Positions 60,949 to 61,145 of a DNA stretch of 61,145 bases are shown piece after piece. The stretch is from Cellulomonas hominis (GTDB taxonomy: Bacteria > Actinomycetota > Actinomycetes > Actinomycetales > Cellulomonadaceae), in the NCBI RefSeq assembly GCF_901521055.1, contig NZ_CABEGA010000022.1, forward strand, positions 1-61,145. Direction: 5' to 3'. Made by a program: the position numbers and the translations under genes. Position 1 is the first letter of the stretch; each line of letters opens with the position of its first letter. The notes beneath the pieces were generated by a model, which searched no databases, had not been told where the DNA came from, and worked only from the letters and a program-made list of their open reading frames with translations.

Positions 60949-61145
60949 CCGTCTCTTATACACATCCCCGAGCCCACGAGACGCTACGCTATCTCGTATG
61001 CCGTCTTCTGCTTTAAAAAAAAACACGTCCATCACTTTCCTCCTCTCACTCTCCTACTTTCGCTTCTGCCGCTTCTTGTGCCGCCTTCTCTCTCTCTCCC
61101 TCACCTTTTTGCTCTTCCACTCTTCCTCTTTCTGCCCCTTTGTTG
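60949..61145. other. Sequencing adapter read-through and noise, not genomic
   Basis: From about 60949 the sequence matches the Nextera transposase end and read-2 adapter (GTCTCTTATACACAT..., CCGAGCCCACGAGAC). An 8-nt index (GCTACGCT, 60983-60990), the P7 end (ATCTCGTATGCCGTCTTC) and an A-run follow. Positions 61021-61145 are pyrimidine-rich low-complexity noise of the kind produced past the end of an insert. Confidence 0.97.

Noticed and set aside
58177..61035. A 952-residue minus-strand open frame starting near 61035 and opposite the helicase gene
   Set aside because: It begins in adapter sequence (FFFKAEDGIRD) and runs antisense to a clear helicase; its composition is that of a shadow frame in high-GC DNA.

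Overview
This is a very GC-rich (roughly 75 %) actinobacterial chromosomal fragment, most likely a Cellulomonadaceae-type soil or plant-litter degrader. The basis is the codon bias with many GTG starts, the gene order leuC-leuD-murA ... plsC-gpsA ... ddl-DUF3515-thiL-rpmB-DAK-recG-rsmD-coaD-DUF177-rpmF-rnc-mutM that is typical of Actinobacteria, a DasR-type phosphotransferase regulon, a DevS/DevR-like pair, and two glycoside-hydrolase plus sugar-transporter operons. No phage, insertion sequence, CRISPR array or rRNA gene is visible. The window appears to be a whole draft contig: it begins inside a gene with no start codon and ends in Illumina/Nextera adapter read-through (about 60949-61020) followed by pyrimidine-rich noise.

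Layout. 1-4423: end of cydC (possibly the C-terminal half of a CydDC fusion), overlapped by a two-GAF DevS-like sensor kinase and convergent with its probable partner, a DevR-like regulator. 4517-5464: 2-hydroxyacid dehydrogenase. 5488-16082 (minus strand): housekeeping chain mutM, rnc, rpmF, DUF177, a coiled-coil protein, coaD, rsmD, an ABC-type membrane protein with its ATPase, recG and a DAK-type kinase-like protein. 16480-20201: rpmB, a GNAT acetyltransferase, thiL, a DUF3515 lipoprotein and ddl. 20271-30223: accessory block with a transsulfuration-type PLP enzyme, an Opp-type transporter operon ending in a GH3 beta-glucosidase, and a divergent TetR regulator. 30220-31952: gpsA and plsC. 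32186-40039: second accessory block with a PAS-ANTAR-STAS protein, an acidic mini-protein, a GAF-ANTAR protein, a 35-bp triple repeat, and a LacI/GH43/ABC sugar operon. 40232-44678: murA, leuD, leuC and the divergent NdgR/LtbR-like regulator. 44872-45118: tRNA-Glu(CTC) and tRNA-Gln(CTG). 45310-51983: two methyltransferases, a HAD phosphatase, gltX, an FAH-family enzyme, an acyltransferase-like membrane protein and a PNPOx-family protein. 52083-57604: a complete GlcNAc-type PTS (EIIA, two EIIB, DasR-like regulator, EIIC, EI, HPr) with three DasR-type operators. 57701-60798: rnhA and a DUF3516-type helicase. 60913-60948: first codons of a gene cut by the contig end.

How the genes work together. 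Two beta-glycan or oligosaccharide uptake cassettes, each with its own regulator and intracellular or surface glycosidase, sit inside a conserved housekeeping gene order. Amino-sugar uptake by the PTS is probably coordinated by the DasR-like repressor, whose candidate operators lie in the spacers of the EIIC and HPr promoters. The leuCD promoter region carries a perfect inverted repeat next to the IclR-type regulator. A recurring feature is a -10 box (TAnnnT) only 6-8 nt upstream of the start codon, which predicts leaderless mRNAs for about sixteen genes and fixes several start codons.
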